Assembly (NCBI RefSeq): GCF_000744225.1
Contig: NZ_JQLN01000004.1
Location: forward strand, 806,001-870,000
Source of the DNA: Kitasatospora mediocidica KCTC 9733
Lineage (GTDB): Bacteria > Actinomycetota > Actinomycetes > Streptomycetales > Streptomycetaceae
Length of the DNA: 64,000 nucleotides
Reading direction: 5' to 3'
The notes under the pieces are model-generated. The model saw nothing but the letters and a program-made list of their open reading frames with translations, searched no databases and was not told the origin of the DNA. Within the stretch, counting starts at the first letter, position 1. Each line of letters starts with the position of its first letter. Below, piece after piece: positions 1-9,088 of the stretch. A program made the position numbers and the translations under genes.

Positions 1-1104
1 GCCGTCGCGGCCGTAGTTGTTCGCCTCGGTCGCCTTGGGGGCGTTGACGGCGAGCAGGGTGTGGTTGACGCCGAGGCGGTAGCGCTGGGCGTCCGCGTAG
101 GCGAAGAGCCGGCCCTGGAGCATCTTGTCGGGCGAGGCGCCGATGCCGGGGACGAAGTTGTTCGGCGAGAAGGCGGACTGCTCGACCTCGGCGAAGACGT
201 TCTCCGGGTTCTTGTTGAGAACCAGGCGGCCGACCTTCTGCAGCGGGTAGTCCGCGTGCGGCCACACCTTGGTGAGGTCGAACGGGTTGAAGCGGTAGTC
301 GGCCGCCTCGGCCACCGGCATCAGCTGGACGTAGAGGGTCCAGGACGGGAACACGCCGCGCTCGATCGCCTGGTGCAGGTCGCGCTGGTGGCTGTCGGCG
401 TCGGCGCCCACCACCTCGGCGGCCTGGTCGCCGTCCAGCGAGCGGATGCCCTGGTTGGTCTTGAAGTGGTACTTGACCCAGAAGGCCTCGCCCGACTCGT
501 TGACCCACTGGTAGGTGTGCGAGCCGTAGCCGTTCATGTGGCGGTACGAGGCCGGGATGCCGCGGTCGCCGAAGAGCCAGGTGATCTGGTGGGTGGAGGC
601 CGGCGAGTGGGCCCAGAAGTCCCAGACGTTGTCGGCTTCCTGGATACCGGTGTACGGGTCCCGCTTCTGCGAGTGGATGAAGTCGGGGAACTTGATCGGG
701 TCCTTGATGAAGAACACCGGGGTGTTGTTGCCGACGAGGTCGTAGTTGCCCTCTTCGGTGTAGAACTTCAGCGCGAAGCCGCGCGGGTCACGGACCGCGT
801 CGCTGGCGCCGAGGTTGCCCGCGACGGTGGAGAAGCGCAGGAAGACCTCGGTCCGCTTGCCCACCGAGGCGAGGAAGTTGGCGCGGGTGAACTGCGAGAC
901 CTCGTCGGTGACCTCGAAGTAGCCGTACGCGCCCGAGCCGCGGGCGTGCACCACGCGCTCCGGGATGCGCTCGCGGTTGAAGCGCGCGAGCTTCTCCAGG
1001 AGCTGCTGGTCCTGGATGAGCAGCGGGCCGTACTCGCCGGCGGAGGCCGAGTTCTGGTTGTCGGCGATCGGCGCGCCGGACTCGGTGGTCAGGATCTTGG
1101 ACAT
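1..1104 (-). CDS. katA: Catalase (partial, C-terminus beyond left edge)
   Basis: Heme catalase converting H2O2 to water and oxygen in the cytoplasm. The 368 visible residues begin [20 protein letters not shown] and contain the catalytic-His segment [17 protein letters not shown], the [20 protein letters not shown] segment and the catalytic-Asn block [12 protein letters not shown], all diagnostic of monofunctional small-subunit catalases of roughly 480-500 residues. The C-terminal part, with the proximal heme Tyr, is off the window. The ATG at 1104 is preceded by GAAGGA at about 7 nt. It is the last visible gene of the allB-allantoicase-catalase run (44 nt after allantoicase), which fits removal of the H2O2 made by the uricase encoded at 9.1 kb. 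The family call is very secure. The operon link is inferred from spacing. Confidence 0.96.
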   Translation of the reverse strand, partial: MSKILTTESGAPIADNQNSASAGEYGPLLIQDQQLLEKLARFNRERIPERVVHARGSGAYGYFEVTDEVSQFTRANFLASVGKRTEVFLRFSTVAGNLGASDAVRDPRGFALKFYTEEGNYDLVGNNTPVFFIKDPIKFPDFIHSQKRDPYTGIQEADNVWDFWAHSPASTHQITWLFGDRGIPASYRHMNGYGSHTYQWVNESGEAFWVKYHFKTNQGIRSLDGDQAAEVVGADADSHQRDLHQAIERGVFPSWTLYVQLMPVAEAADYRFNPFDLTKVWPHADYPLQKVGRLVLNKNPENVFAEVEQSAFSPNNFVPGIGASPDKMLQGRLFAYADAQRYRLGVNHTLLAVNAPKATEANNYGRDG

Positions 1105-1148
1105 AGCGCGGTCCTTCGGAAAGAGAGGCGGTGCGTGGAGAGAAGAAT

Positions 1149-2426
1149 TCAGACGCCCAGCAGGCGCCAGATCGCGGCGGCCCGGCGGGAGGTCTCGGTG
1201 CCGTCGGGGCCGTCGGCGGGCTGAAGGGCCGTCACGGCGGCGGTGACGTCGGCCGGTGCGGCGAGCGGACGCGCCGCGGCGAGGGTGGTCGCCTCGGCGC
1301 CGGCCAGGCCGGCTTCGGTGAGCGCCTGGACGGCCTCGGCTACGGGCAGCGCGTTGAACCAGCGCAGCGCGAGGGCGGCGCGGCCGGCCTCGGTGAGCCG
1401 GCCGGTCAGCCGCAGGCGGGCCAGGCCGCCGTCCGGGTAGACGTTGATCCGGACGTGCGTGACCGGGCGGCCCACGTCCAGGCGCAGCCGGTGGCGCGTG
1501 TCGGGCTGCAACCGGGTGCGCGGCAGGATCTCGAACCAGCCGTCAGGGTCGCTGGAGGGGTCAGCAGACGGGTCGCCGCCGGCGGAGGCGTCGTAGCCCA
1601 CCAGGTCGGCCCAGCCGGGGGCGTTGGCGACGAAGTGGGTGGTGTCCACCTCGGCGGCCAGGACCTCGCCGCCCCCGGCCAGGGCGATCTGTACCCAGTC
1701 GTTGGCCTTGTCGCGCCGACGCCGGGTCTCCCAGCCCTCGCCCATGACGGAGGCGCGGCCCGGAGAGTTCAGGTTGTGCGGGGAGGAGAAGTAGCGGTCC
1801 GAGGCGGCCTCGGCGACGCCGCCGTACTCCTGGGCGGCCAGGTCGAAGCTGAGGCCGTCCAGGTCGCGCGGGTCGGGCAGCACCTCGCCGTGCACCCGCA
1901 GGCGGGCCACGCCGCCGTCCGGCCAGATGTTCAGCCGGACGTGGGTGTAGCGGGTCGGGTCGCTGACCTCGAACTCGTGGGCGGTGTCGCCCTGGAGCGC
2001 GGTGCGCGGGACCAGGTCGGTCCACTCGGCGTCGTCGAGCTCCTCGACGGACGGGTGGCCGGGTATCGAGGCGGCCTGCACCGAGCCGGTCTCCGGGTAG
2101 TTCCCGGTGAAGTGCGCGGTGTCGACGATCACGCCGTGGATCCGGCCGGCCACGCCCAGGCGGACGACCGCCCAGTCGTGGTCCTCGTCGGTGGGGTGCG
2201 GCTGCTCGGCGCTGACACCGCGCCGGCGCTTGCTCTCCCAGCCATCCATGATCTGGCCCTTGTGGCCGAAGGTGTGCGCGCGGAACTCGGCGGCCTTGGC
2301 GACCAGCAGGTTCTCCGCGTCGGCGAAGGTGTCCTCGTTGGTGGCCACCACGCCCGCGCCGAGCAGCCGGGAGGCGAGGTTGACCAGCTCGGTGAAGGGA
2401 GCGGCCGGGGTCTGACTGGTACTCAT
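1149..2426 (-). CDS. alc: Allantoicase
   Basis: Hydrolyses allantoate to ureidoglycolate and urea. The 425-residue protein has the two internally repeated allantoicase domains: the first with [29 protein letters not shown] and [16 protein letters not shown], the second with [20 protein letters not shown] and [14 protein letters not shown]. These are typical family markers, and the length is a little above the usual 330-360 because of a C-terminal extension of about 70 residues that follows the second domain. The start at 2426 gives [17 protein letters not shown]. It lies 8 nt after the allB stop, so it is almost certainly co-transcribed with allantoinase. The extension (residues about 355-425) resembles the helical domain found on some actinobacterial allantoicases; I cannot assign it a role. 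Confidence 0.95.
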   Translation of the reverse strand: MSTSQTPAAPFTELVNLASRLLGAGVVATNEDTFADAENLLVAKAAEFRAHTFGHKGQIMDGWESKRRRGVSAEQPHPTDEDHDWAVVRLGVAGRIHGVIVDTAHFTGNYPETGSVQAASIPGHPSVEELDDAEWTDLVPRTALQGDTAHEFEVSDPTRYTHVRLNIWPDGGVARLRVHGEVLPDPRDLDGLSFDLAAQEYGGVAEAASDRYFSSPHNLNSPGRASVMGEGWETRRRRDKANDWVQIALAGGGEVLAAEVDTTHFVANAPGWADLVGYDASAGGDPSADPSSDPDGWFEILPRTRLQPDTRHRLRLDVGRPVTHVRINVYPDGGLARLRLTGRLTEAGRAALALRWFNALPVAEAVQALTEAGLAGAEATTLAAARPLAAPADVTAAVTALQPADGPDGTETSRRAAAIWRLLGV

Positions 2427-2434
2427 CTCGCTCC

Positions 2435-3802
2435 TCAGCGGGTACGAAGGATCTGCCGGCCGAACGGTTCGGCGTCCACGTCCACCACGCGGCCGCGCAG
2501 CCAGGTGGTCTGCACGGTGCCGGTCAGGGTCTTGCCGGCGTACGGGGTGACGGGGTTGCGGTGGTGCAGGGCGTCGGGATCGACGGAGAACACGCCGTCC
2601 GGGTCGAAGGCGACCAGGTCGGCGTCGTGGCCGACCGCGATGGCGCCCTTGGTGCCGGTCAGGCCGACCAGCGAGGCCGGTCCGGCGGACATCCAGCGGA
2701 CCACGTCGGACAGGCTGTGGCCGCGCTTGCGGGCCTCGGTCCAGATCGCGGGCAGGCCCAGCTGGAGGGAGGCGATGCCACCCCAGGCCTTGGCGAAGTC
2801 GCCGCTGCCGCCGTACTTCTGAAGGAGTTTCAGATCTGGCGTGGACGGCGAGTGGTCGGAGACGATCGCGACGAACTCGCCGGCCGCCAGGGCCGCCCAG
2901 AGCAGGTCGCGGTTGGACTCGTCGCGGATCGGCGGGCAGCATTTGAAGGCCGTGTCGCCGTCCGGGACCTCCTCGGCCGCCAGCGTCAGGTAGTGCGGAC
3001 AGGTCTCGGCGGTCACCTGGACGCCGTCGGCGCGGGCCTGCGCGAGCAGCGGCAGGACGGCGGCGGAGGAGACGTGCAGGATGTGGACCCGGGCGCCGGT
3101 GCGCCGCGCGGTGTCCAACAGCCGTGCCACGGCGGCGGATTCGGCGTCGTCGGGGCGAGAGGCGAGGAAGTCGCGGTAGTGCGTGCCGGGCCGCTGCGGG
3201 GCGGCCTCCAGCACGGCCGGGTCCTCGGCGTGGATGATCGCCAGGGCGCCGATCCTGGCCTGCTCGGTGAGCGCGGCCTCCAGGTCGGCGCCCTCGACAT
3301 GCGGGAACTCGTCCACGCCGGAGGGGGCCAGGAAGCTCTTGAAGCCGAAGACGCCGGCCTCGTGCAGCGGCTCCAGATCGCCGGTGTTGCCGGGTATCGC
3401 GCCGCCCCAGAAGCCGAGGTCGACCCAGGCCTGACCCTCGGCGATCTTCCGCTTGGCGTCGAGGCCGTCCACCGTGGTGGTGGGCGGGATGGAGTTCAGC
3501 GGCATGTCGATGACGGTGGTGACACCGCCGGCGGCGGCCGCCCGGGTGGCGGTGGCGAAGCCCTCCCACTCGGTCCGGCCGGGCTCGTTGACGTGCACGT
3601 GGGTGTCGACCAGGCCGGGCAGCAGGGCCACCTCACCCAGGTCGGTCAGGTGCGCGTCGCCGACCAGCAGCGAGCCGTGGGCGGCGATCTGCTCGATCTT
3701 GCCGTCCCGGACCAAGACATCGGCGGGCCGCTCGCCGTCGGGGAGGACCACCCGGCGGGAGCGGATCACCGCGGTCGCCACGGGCTGCTCGCTGAGCGGC
3801 AT
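2435..3802 (-). CDS. allB: Allantoinase
   Basis: Cyclic amidohydrolase opening (S)-allantoin to allantoate with a binuclear metal site. Visible metal and active-site motifs in order are [11 protein letters not shown] (HxH), [11 protein letters not shown] (carboxylated Lys), AIIHAED, HILHVSS and IVSDHSPS (Asp ligand). The 455 residues match bacterial AllB. I chose the ATG at 3802 because GGAGG lies 5 nt upstream; an in-frame TTG just before it would leave only 2 nt. It is the first gene of the allB-alc-kat operon, with its own promoter at 3842-3871 overlapped by a half-preserved palindrome of the regulon. Function is secure; expected regulation by AllR or a partner is inferred. Confidence 0.97.
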   Translation of the reverse strand: MPLSEQPVATAVIRSRRVVLPDGERPADVLVRDGKIEQIAAHGSLLVGDAHLTDLGEVALLPGLVDTHVHVNEPGRTEWEGFATATRAAAAGGVTTVIDMPLNSIPPTTTVDGLDAKRKIAEGQAWVDLGFWGGAIPGNTGDLEPLHEAGVFGFKSFLAPSGVDEFPHVEGADLEAALTEQARIGALAIIHAEDPAVLEAAPQRPGTHYRDFLASRPDDAESAAVARLLDTARRTGARVHILHVSSAAVLPLLAQARADGVQVTAETCPHYLTLAAEEVPDGDTAFKCCPPIRDESNRDLLWAALAAGEFVAIVSDHSPSTPDLKLLQKYGGSGDFAKAWGGIASLQLGLPAIWTEARKRGHSLSDVVRWMSAGPASLVGLTGTKGAIAVGHDADLVAFDPDGVFSVDPDALHHRNPVTPYAGKTLTGTVQTTWLRGRVVDVDAEPFGRQILRTR

Positions 3803-3841
3803 CAAGACCTCCGGAGTGGGGGTGTCAGGTGGGTGGCTCGG

Positions 3842-3872
3842 AGCCTAGGCCCGCCTTCAACAAAACGTCAAT
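3842..3872 (-). promoter_or_regulatory. allB promoter with degenerate TTCAACAA operator
   Basis: On the minus strand TTGACG (3866-3871) and TAGGCT (3842-3847) are separated by 18 bp, a good vegetative promoter. Plus-strand 3856-3863 is an intact TTCAACAA arm; the opposite arm matches the regulon palindrome TTCAACAAnTTGTTGAA at only about 3 of 8 positions. The arm lies in the promoter spacer, where a repressor could act. Confidence 0.6.
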
Positions 3873-3897
3873 GTATGAAAGTACGACTGGCTGGAAA

Positions 3898-5037
3898 CTA
3901 GGCCAGCAGGTCGGCCGCCAGTCGCTCCCCCGCGACCTCGGCCAGCTCCGCGGCCTTCGTCAGGCTGTCGCCGGGCTGCTCGGCCAGGTCGGTGAGCGCG
4001 TAGGCGGCGACGAAACCGGCCCCGCGCCACTCGCTCTCCGACAGTTCGAGCCGTCCGGCCACAGCGGCCACCGGAACCCCCGCCCCAGTGGCCGCCGCGG
4101 CAACGCCGGCGGGAGCCTTGCCATGGAGCGTCTGCGCGTCCAGGCAACCCTCACCGGTCACGACCAGGCGTGCCCCACGCACGGCCTCGTCGAAGCCCAG
4201 CAGTTCGAGCAGAAGCTCGATGCCGGGCCGCATGGTGGCGCCGAGCAGGGCCAGGGCGGCGAAGCCGACCCCTCCTGCGGCCCCGGCGCCGGGGGCGTCC
4301 CGGAAGTCCTCACCCGTGCCGGCCGCGACCACGTCCGCCCAGCGGGTCAGACCGGCCTCCAGGACCAGCAGGTCCTCGCCGTCCGCGCCCTTCTGCGGGC
4401 CGTAGACGGCGGTGGCGCCGCGCGGGCCGAGCAACGGGTTGTCCACGTCGCAGGCCACCACGATCTCGACGCCCTTGAGGGCCTTGGTCACCAGGACCGG
4501 GTCGATGCGGTGCAGCCGGCGCAGGGCCGCACCGCCGGGGGGCAGTTCGATGCCCTCCGAGTCCGTCAGAGCGGCGCCCAGCGCCTGGACCATGCCCGCG
4601 CCGCCGTCGGTGCAGGCGCTGCCGCCCAGGCCGAGCACGATCCGCTTGGCGCCGAGGCTCACCGCCCGGCCGATCAGCTGACCGACCCCGTAGGAGCCGG
4701 CCGCCAGCGGCGCGGTGCGTCCGCCGGGGAGCCGGGCGAGGCCCGAGGCCAGCGCGAGTTCGACCACGGCGGTGTCGCCCTTGACGGCGATCGCGGCGTC
4801 CACCGGCAGCCCGGTCGGACCGGCCACCTTGGCGGGGATCCGGGTGAAGCCCGCCGCCAGCGCGGCGGCCAGCGTGCCCTCGCCGCCGTCGGCGACCGGG
4901 AGTTCGCGGATCTCCAGCTGCGGCGCGACCTTGCGGATGCCGGCCGCCAGGCGGGCGGCGACCTCGGCGCCCTCCAGGGTGCCCTTGAACTTGTCGGGAG
5001 CTACGACCACGTGGCCCTGGGTGGGGGTGGCGGGCAT
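3898..5037 (-). CDS. glxK: Glycerate kinase
   Basis: Phosphorylates D-glycerate, the last step taking glyoxylate carbon to glycolysis (gcl, glxR, then glxK). The 379 residues fit the GarK/GlxK class I family: N-terminal VVVAPDKFKGTLEGAEVA, then PVADGGEGT, the SGLARL segment, the glycine-rich VLGLGGSACTDGGAGM and late ARLVVTGEGCLDAQT. The ATG at 5037 has a GTGAGG site about 8 nt upstream. It is separated from glxR upstream by 290 bp of hairpins and from allB downstream by 95 bp containing the allB promoter, so it may be a separate unit or receive read-through. Whether the product is 2- or 3-phosphoglycerate cannot be read from sequence. Confidence 0.95.
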   Translation of the reverse strand: MPATPTQGHVVVAPDKFKGTLEGAEVAARLAAGIRKVAPQLEIRELPVADGGEGTLAAALAAGFTRIPAKVAGPTGLPVDAAIAVKGDTAVVELALASGLARLPGGRTAPLAAGSYGVGQLIGRAVSLGAKRIVLGLGGSACTDGGAGMVQALGAALTDSEGIELPPGGAALRRLHRIDPVLVTKALKGVEIVVACDVDNPLLGPRGATAVYGPQKGADGEDLLVLEAGLTRWADVVAAGTGEDFRDAPGAGAAGGVGFAALALLGATMRPGIELLLELLGFDEAVRGARLVVTGEGCLDAQTLHGKAPAGVAAAATGAGVPVAAVAGRLELSESEWRGAGFVAAYALTDLAEQPGDSLTKAAELAEVAGERLAADLLA

Positions 5038-5211
5038 GGTGGGGCCTCACTTCCGAGTGGCGCTGGGGGACGTGCTCTCAATGATCGGGGTGCGACCCCC
5101 TCCCCGCCGTTCCTCCCGTCCCGCTTCCGACGTACGGGAGGCTCCCCTCGGCGAGGGAGGGGGCCGGGCGGCGCCCGCACGACCGAAGTGCGAGGCGCCG
5201 CCGGCTGGCAC

Positions 5212-5331
5212 GGCCAGCAGGGGTGGATGAGCACCACTCCCCTGCTGGCCGATAAGGCCCTCCTGGTGACGCGGGCACGACCGGACAGGTACACGCCACC
5301 AGGAGGAGTAAGGGGTAACCCGGAGGGTTAC
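5212..5331 (-). terminator. Triple hairpin after glxR
   Basis: The glxR-glxK gap holds successive inverted repeats: GTAACCC/GGGTTAC (5315-5321 with 5325-5331) across the glxR stop, TCCTGGTG/CACCAGGA (5261-5268 with 5297-5304), and a long GGCCAGCAGGGG stem (5212-5250). Together they suggest termination or attenuation after glxR. The remaining 5038-5211 shows only short GC-rich repeats. Confidence 0.6.
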
Positions 5332-6224
5332 TTGACCTCGCGGCCCGCGAGGCGCTCGACGCCGCGCAGCAGGGCCGAGTGGTCCAGCGAGCCGTCACCG
5401 TTGGCGCGGGCCGAGGCGACCAGCTGGGCGACCAGCGAGCCGACCGGCAGCGGGGCCTCGACGGCGCGCGCGGCGGCCGTGACGATACCCATGTCCTTGT
5501 GGTGCAGGTCGATCCGGAAGCCCGGGGCGAACTCGCGGTTGACCATGTTGGCCTTCTTGCGGTTCAGCACGGTGGATCCGGCCAGGCCGCCCGCGAGGAC
5601 GTCCAGCGCGGCCTGCAGGTCGACGCCCGCGTTCTCCAGGAAGACCACGGCCTCGGCCACGACCTGGATGTTCACGGCCACGATGAGCTGGTTGGCGGCC
5701 TTCACGGTCTGGCCGGCACCGGCCGGGCCGACGTGGATGACCGTGGTGCCCAGCGCGTCGAAGAGCGGCTTGGCCTCGGCGAAGTCCGCCGCCTCGCCAC
5801 CGACCATGATGGACAGGACGGCCTCGATCGCGCCGGCCTCGCCACCGGAGACGGGGGCGTCCAGGGTGCGGATGCCCTTCTCCTTGGCGGCCGCGGCGAC
5901 CTTGATCGAGGTCTGCGGGGTGATGCTGCTCATGTCGATGACGAGCGAGCCGGCCTTGGCGTTCTCCAGGACACCGCCCTCACCGAGGATGACCTGCTCG
6001 ACGTGCGGGTCGGCGGGGACCATGGTGATGATCACGTCGGCGCCGGTCACGGCGTCGGCGATGCTGGTCGCGCCCTTGCCGCCGGCCGCCACCAGGGCGT
6101 CGATGGCGGACTGCTCGAGGTTGAAGCCGGTGACGGTGTGCCCGGCCTTGACCAGGTTGGCGGCCATCGGGCTGCCCATGATGCCGAGACCGATGAAGGC
6201 GATGGTGCGGGGGGTGGCGCTCAC
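5328..6224 (-). CDS. glxR: 2-hydroxy-3-oxopropionate (tartronate semialdehyde) reductase
   Basis: Reduces tartronate semialdehyde, the product of gcl, to D-glycerate with NAD(P)H. The 298 residues carry the beta-hydroxyacid dehydrogenase signature: Rossmann motif FIGLGIMGSPMAANL near residue 8, substrate loop DAPVSGGEAGA, catalytic Lys in KAANQLIVAVN and a C-terminal HHKDMGI segment. The GTG at 6224 is preceded by GAAGGGA at about 7 nt; longer in-frame options run into the hyi coding region and are not credible. It lies 50 nt downstream of hyi and is presumably on the same transcript. Two alternative fates for tartronate semialdehyde (hyi isomerisation, glxR reduction) are thus encoded together. 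Confidence 0.96.
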   Translation of the reverse strand: MSATPRTIAFIGLGIMGSPMAANLVKAGHTVTGFNLEQSAIDALVAAGGKGATSIADAVTGADVIITMVPADPHVEQVILGEGGVLENAKAGSLVIDMSSITPQTSIKVAAAAKEKGIRTLDAPVSGGEAGAIEAVLSIMVGGEAADFAEAKPLFDALGTTVIHVGPAGAGQTVKAANQLIVAVNIQVVAEAVVFLENAGVDLQAALDVLAGGLAGSTVLNRKKANMVNREFAPGFRIDLHHKDMGIVTAAARAVEAPLPVGSLVAQLVASARANGDGSLDHSALLRGVERLAGREVK

Positions 6225-6274
6225 AGCGCTGTTCCCTTCGTAGCGGGGGGAGGAGGGTGGGAGAGAGCTGAGGG

Positions 6275-7123
6275 TCAGCCGGCGCGGTTCTCGCGCGGGA
6301 GCCACTCGAAGCTGTCGGCGCTGACGCCGGTCGACGGGCGGTACTCCAGGCCGATGCGGCCCGGGTAACCGGCCGCGTCGAGCCGGGCGAAGAGCTCGTC
6401 GAAGTTCAGCTCGCCGGTGCCGGGCTCGTTGCGGCCCGGGAAGTCGGCGATCTGCACGTGGCCGGTCTTGCCCGTGTGGGCGGCGATGACGGCGGGCAGG
6501 TCCTCGCCGTTCACCGCCAGGTGGTAGAGGTCGCAGAGGAAGGTGGCGTTGCCGAGCCCGGTGGCGGCGTTGACCCGGTCGACGATGTCGACGGCGGCCT
6601 GCGCGGTGTGCAGCGGGTAGTCCGGCGCGTCGACCTTGTTGAGCGCCTCGATCAGCAGGACGGCGCCGATGGCGTGCGCGGCCTGGGCGGCGAGGACGAG
6701 GTTCTCCAGCGCGAGGGCGTCCTGCTCGGCCGGGTCGACGCCCTCGACGCGGTTGCCGTAGAGCGCGTTGAGCGCCTTGGTGCCGAGCGACTCGGCGAGG
6801 GCCACGGCCACCGGGATGTTCTCCCGGAAGCGCTTGCTCTCGGCGGGCACCGACAGGACGCCCTTGGCGCCCTTGGTCAGGTCGTCCAGGAAGTTGAGGC
6901 CGGTGAGCTGCACCCCGGCGTCGGTGAACGCCTTGCGCAGCGCGTCCAGCTCGGCCTCGGTGGGGGTGTGGTCGGCGCCGAAGGGCCACCACAGCTCGGC
7001 GGCGGTGAAGCCGGCGGCCGCCGCGGCGGCGGGACGCTCCAGGAGCGGAAGCTCACTGAACAGGATCGACAGGTTGACCGTGACGCGGCCGTTCAAGGAC
7101 GCGTGCTGGGAAGCGGCAGTCAC
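6275..7123 (-). CDS. hyi: Hydroxypyruvate isomerase
   Basis: TIM-barrel isomerase interconverting hydroxypyruvate and tartronate semialdehyde. Metal-site segments are visible: LLIEALNKVD (Glu), CDLYHLAVNGED (Asp), HVQIADFPGRNEPGTGELNF (Gln/Asp region) and IGLEYRPS (Glu). The 282 residues are of normal length. GTG at 7123 is preferred because GAAAGG is about 8 nt upstream; a GTG at 7132 would overlap that site. It is the first gene of hyi-glxR and is transcribed away from the thiamine-binding-type gene at 7297. The upstream region holds both operator classes of the regulon. No defect is visible. Confidence 0.94.
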   Translation of the reverse strand: MTAASQHASLNGRVTVNLSILFSELPLLERPAAAAAAGFTAAELWWPFGADHTPTEAELDALRKAFTDAGVQLTGLNFLDDLTKGAKGVLSVPAESKRFRENIPVAVALAESLGTKALNALYGNRVEGVDPAEQDALALENLVLAAQAAHAIGAVLLIEALNKVDAPDYPLHTAQAAVDIVDRVNAATGLGNATFLCDLYHLAVNGEDLPAVIAAHTGKTGHVQIADFPGRNEPGTGELNFDELFARLDAAGYPGRIGLEYRPSTGVSADSFEWLPRENRAG

Positions 7124-7157
7124 GTCAATCACCTTTCACTCTTCCGACATCCGCAAC

Positions 7158-7246
7158 TTCCATGATGCGGAAGAGGGATTCTGCTTGGTGGAAGCATGGC
7201 ACGGGCACCCGATGAGGTGTCAAGACCGTCGCAACAATTTGTTGAA
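7158..7246 (-). promoter_or_regulatory. hyi control region with both operator classes
   Basis: 7158-7172 reads TTCCATGATGCGGAA (class A palindrome). 7230-7246 reads CGCAACAATTTGTTGAA (class B). A minus-strand TTGACA -35 lies at 7218-7223; the -10 is not clean. Class B is 6 bp upstream of the -35 and class A lies between promoter and gene, the same order as at gcl. Confidence 0.65.
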
Positions 7247-7296
7247 GAGATCGACCGGCCCCTGCCACCCCATCGCCCGCTCGCTACAGTGAGCGG

Positions 7297-7560
7297 GTGC
7301 GATTGATGGTGGAGTTCACGACAGAACCGTTCGAACTGGTCAATTTCCCGGACCATGCGGTCGCGGCCCGCAGGGCGGTGGACGAGGCGGGCCTGGCCGT
7401 CTCGGTCGGCCCGTTCGGCACCAGCGCCGAGGGCGCGGCCGAGCAGGTCCTGACCGCAGTGGACCGACTGCTGCGCGAGAGCCTGGAAGCCGGCGCGAGC
7501 CGGATCTCCTTCCAGGTCAGCGTGGTCCCAGATGCCCCGGAAGGAGTGGGTACGCAGTGA
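7297..7560 (+). CDS. Thiamine-binding-type (MTH1187/DUF77) small protein
   Basis: An 87-residue protein beginning MRLMVEFTTEPFELVNFPDH and carrying VGPFGTSAEG and SLEAGASRISFQVSVV, the pattern of the small ferredoxin-like MTH1187/YkoF thiamine-binding family. It starts at GTG 7297 with an alternative ATG at 7306. Its stop overlaps the next gene (GTGA at 7557-7560), so the two are translationally coupled. Thiamine diphosphate is the cofactor of Gcl, encoded 5 kb away in the same regulon, which gives a possible reason for its presence. Family assignment rests on recognised motifs; ligand is inferred. Confidence 0.65.
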   Translation: MRLMVEFTTEPFELVNFPDHAVAARRAVDEAGLAVSVGPFGTSAEGAAEQVLTAVDRLLRESLEAGASRISFQVSVVPDAPEGVGTQ

Positions 7561-7940
7561 CCGACGCCTTGGAACACCCGCTCACCGCGGCGATAAAGCC
7601 GCTGCTCGACGCCGTCGGCGCGACGGCGCTCCCGATGGCCGACGCCAAGCCCGACGACGTCGTCCTGGAGTGGGAGGGCGTCCCGGCCGTGGCCGTCCGC
7701 CTCCCCCACCTCAGCAACGCGCTGGACCGGCTGCTGGCCGAGATGACCCGCCAGTTCGACGGGCGACCGCTCACCGAGCTCGACCGGCTCGAGAAGCAGC
7801 GCGTCGTCGCCCTGCTGGAGGAACGTGGCGCCTTCACCGTCCGACACGGAGTGGAGACCGTGGCGTCCGCGCTGGGCGTCAGCCGATTCACGGTGTACAA
7901 CTACCTGAACCGGCAGGTCGACGGCCCGAAGGCCGACTGA
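7557..7940 (+). CDS. HTH DNA-binding protein of the uricase region
   Basis: A 127-residue protein with a C-terminal helix-turn-helix: LEKQRVVALLEERGAFTVRH, then GVETVASALGVSRFTVYNYL near residues 98-117, a Fis/PucR-like HTH of the kind used for recognition. The N-terminal about 60 residues (AIKPLLDAVGA..DDVVLEWEG..AVRLPHLSNALDRLL) have no domain I can name. The GTG start overlaps the preceding stop by 4 nt. It lies directly before the uricase operon, which has its own promoter at 8053. It is a natural candidate for binding one of the two palindromes of this regulon, but no direct evidence links them. Confidence 0.75.
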   Translation: MTDALEHPLTAAIKPLLDAVGATALPMADAKPDDVVLEWEGVPAVAVRLPHLSNALDRLLAEMTRQFDGRPLTELDRLEKQRVVALLEERGAFTVRHGVETVASALGVSRFTVYNYLNRQVDGPKAD

Positions 7941-8040
7941 CCAGGCAAGTCTCACCGATGGCCGTACCCCGGCACACTTGGCGGATCGCACACGAAACCG
8001 CCCGGTCACACCCGGCGCTTCGAAACGTAACCACCAAGGC

Positions 8041-8081
8041 TTCAACAAAGTGTTGACGACCGGGGGTGGTGGATCTAGTTT
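8041..8081 (+). promoter_or_regulatory. Uricase operon promoter with class B operator
   Basis: TTCAACAAAGTGTTGAC (8041-8057) is a 17-bp palindrome with one central base. Its right arm overlaps the -35 TTGACG (8053-8058), followed by a 17-bp spacer and TAGTTT (8076-8081). AGGAGG at 8103-8108 serves the OHCU decarboxylase start. The overlap fits repression. Confidence 0.75.
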
Positions 8082-8115
8082 TTGCGGGTGGCACCACTCT
8101 TCAGGAGGTCCACCC

Positions 8116-8646
8116 GTGACCAACCACCCCCATGCGTCGCCTGACGCAGCCGACGCCCTCGCGGCGCTGGCGGCGGCTCCGGCCGCCGAGCTGGAGAAGC
8201 ACCTCTTGGAGGTCTGCTCCAGCCCCGCCTGGGCCGCCGCCGTCGCGGCCACCCGGCCCTGGTCCGACCGACACGCCCTGCTCACGGCCAACCTGACGGC
8301 CATGGCGGGACTCTCGACCGCGGACCTCGGCGACGCCATGGCCGGCCACGCCCGGATCGGCAAACCCAAGCCGGGCGACGCCACCTCCGAGCGCGAGCAG
8401 GCCGGCATCCACGGAGTGGACTCCGCGCTCCTCGACGAACTGCACGAGGCCAACGCCGCCTACGAGGCGAAGTTCGGCCATGTGTTCCTGATCTGCGCCA
8501 CCGGGCGCACCGCGGCCACCATGCTGGACGCGCTGCGCGAACGGTTCCCCAACGACGCGGCCACCGAGGCCGAGATCGTCCGCGGCGAGCTCCGCAAGAT
8601 CAACGACATCCGTCTCAACCGCATCCTGGACGAGACCCCCAGCTGA
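8116..8646 (+). CDS. uraD: OHCU decarboxylase
   Basis: 2-oxo-4-hydroxy-4-carboxy-5-ureidoimidazoline decarboxylase, third step of urate to (S)-allantoin. The 176 residues contain GHARIGKPKPGDATSEREQA (the HPRIG...SxxEQ-type active-site stretch) and FGHVFLICATGRTA, both characteristic. Helical one-domain family of about 160-180 residues, so full length. The GTG at 8116 has AGGAGG exactly 7 nt upstream; any earlier start would cross the promoter. It leads the uraD-uraH-uricase-deaminase series, all on the plus strand, under a promoter with a class B operator. Confidence 0.95.
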   Translation: MTNHPHASPDAADALAALAAAPAAELEKHLLEVCSSPAWAAAVAATRPWSDRHALLTANLTAMAGLSTADLGDAMAGHARIGKPKPGDATSEREQAGIHGVDSALLDELHEANAAYEAKFGHVFLICATGRTAATMLDALRERFPNDAATEAEIVRGELRKINDIRLNRILDETPS

Positions 8647-8735
8647 TCGGACACCCACCCGTCGCCCGCCGCCACCCTTCCGGGGGCGCGCTGCGCGCGG
8701 CACCCATCTCCGCCACCAGTAAGGTCACTTCAGCC

Positions 8736-9071
8736 ATGACTGGCATCTCCACGCACGTGCTCGACACCAGCCTCGGCCGCCCGGCCGAGGGTGTCCCGGT
8801 CGAGCTCGCACTGAACACCGAGGGTGGTTGGAAGGTGCTCGGCACCTCCGCCACGGACTCCGACGGCCGGGCCAAGGACCTGCCGGCAGTGGAGGCGGGC
8901 TCGGTCGTCCGGCTCCTGTTCGACACCGCCGCCTACTACGCCGGCCGGTCCGAACAGACGCCGTTCTTCCCCGAGGTCTCGATCGTCTTCACGGTCGCGC
9001 CCGCGCAGCACCACTATCACGTGCCGCTGCTGCTGAACCCCTTCGGATACTCCGTCTACCGCGGAAGCTAG
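8736..9071 (+). CDS. uraH: 5-hydroxyisourate hydrolase (transthyretin-like)
   Basis: Hydrolyses 5-hydroxyisourate, the uricase product, to OHCU. The 111-residue protein starts MTGISTHVLDTSLGRPAEGV, includes the central His/Arg-bearing HHYHVPLLLNPFGYSVY and ends with the diagnostic C-terminal tetrapeptide YRGS that separates these enzymes from true transthyretins. The start ATG at 8736 follows AAGG about 12 nt upstream. It lies 89 nt after uraD and 17 nt before uricase. Complete, cytoplasmic, no oddities. Confidence 0.97.
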   Translation: MTGISTHVLDTSLGRPAEGVPVELALNTEGGWKVLGTSATDSDGRAKDLPAVEAGSVVRLLFDTAAYYAGRSEQTPFFPEVSIVFTVAPAQHHYHVPLLLNPFGYSVYRGS

Positions 9072-9088
9072 AAGCTAGGAGCCACGCC

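Noticed and set aside
3829..6243. Very long open frames opposite glxK/allB/glxR
   Set aside because: They are antisense to genes with strong family motifs and arise from the G/C-rich third positions; no motif or ribosome site supports them.
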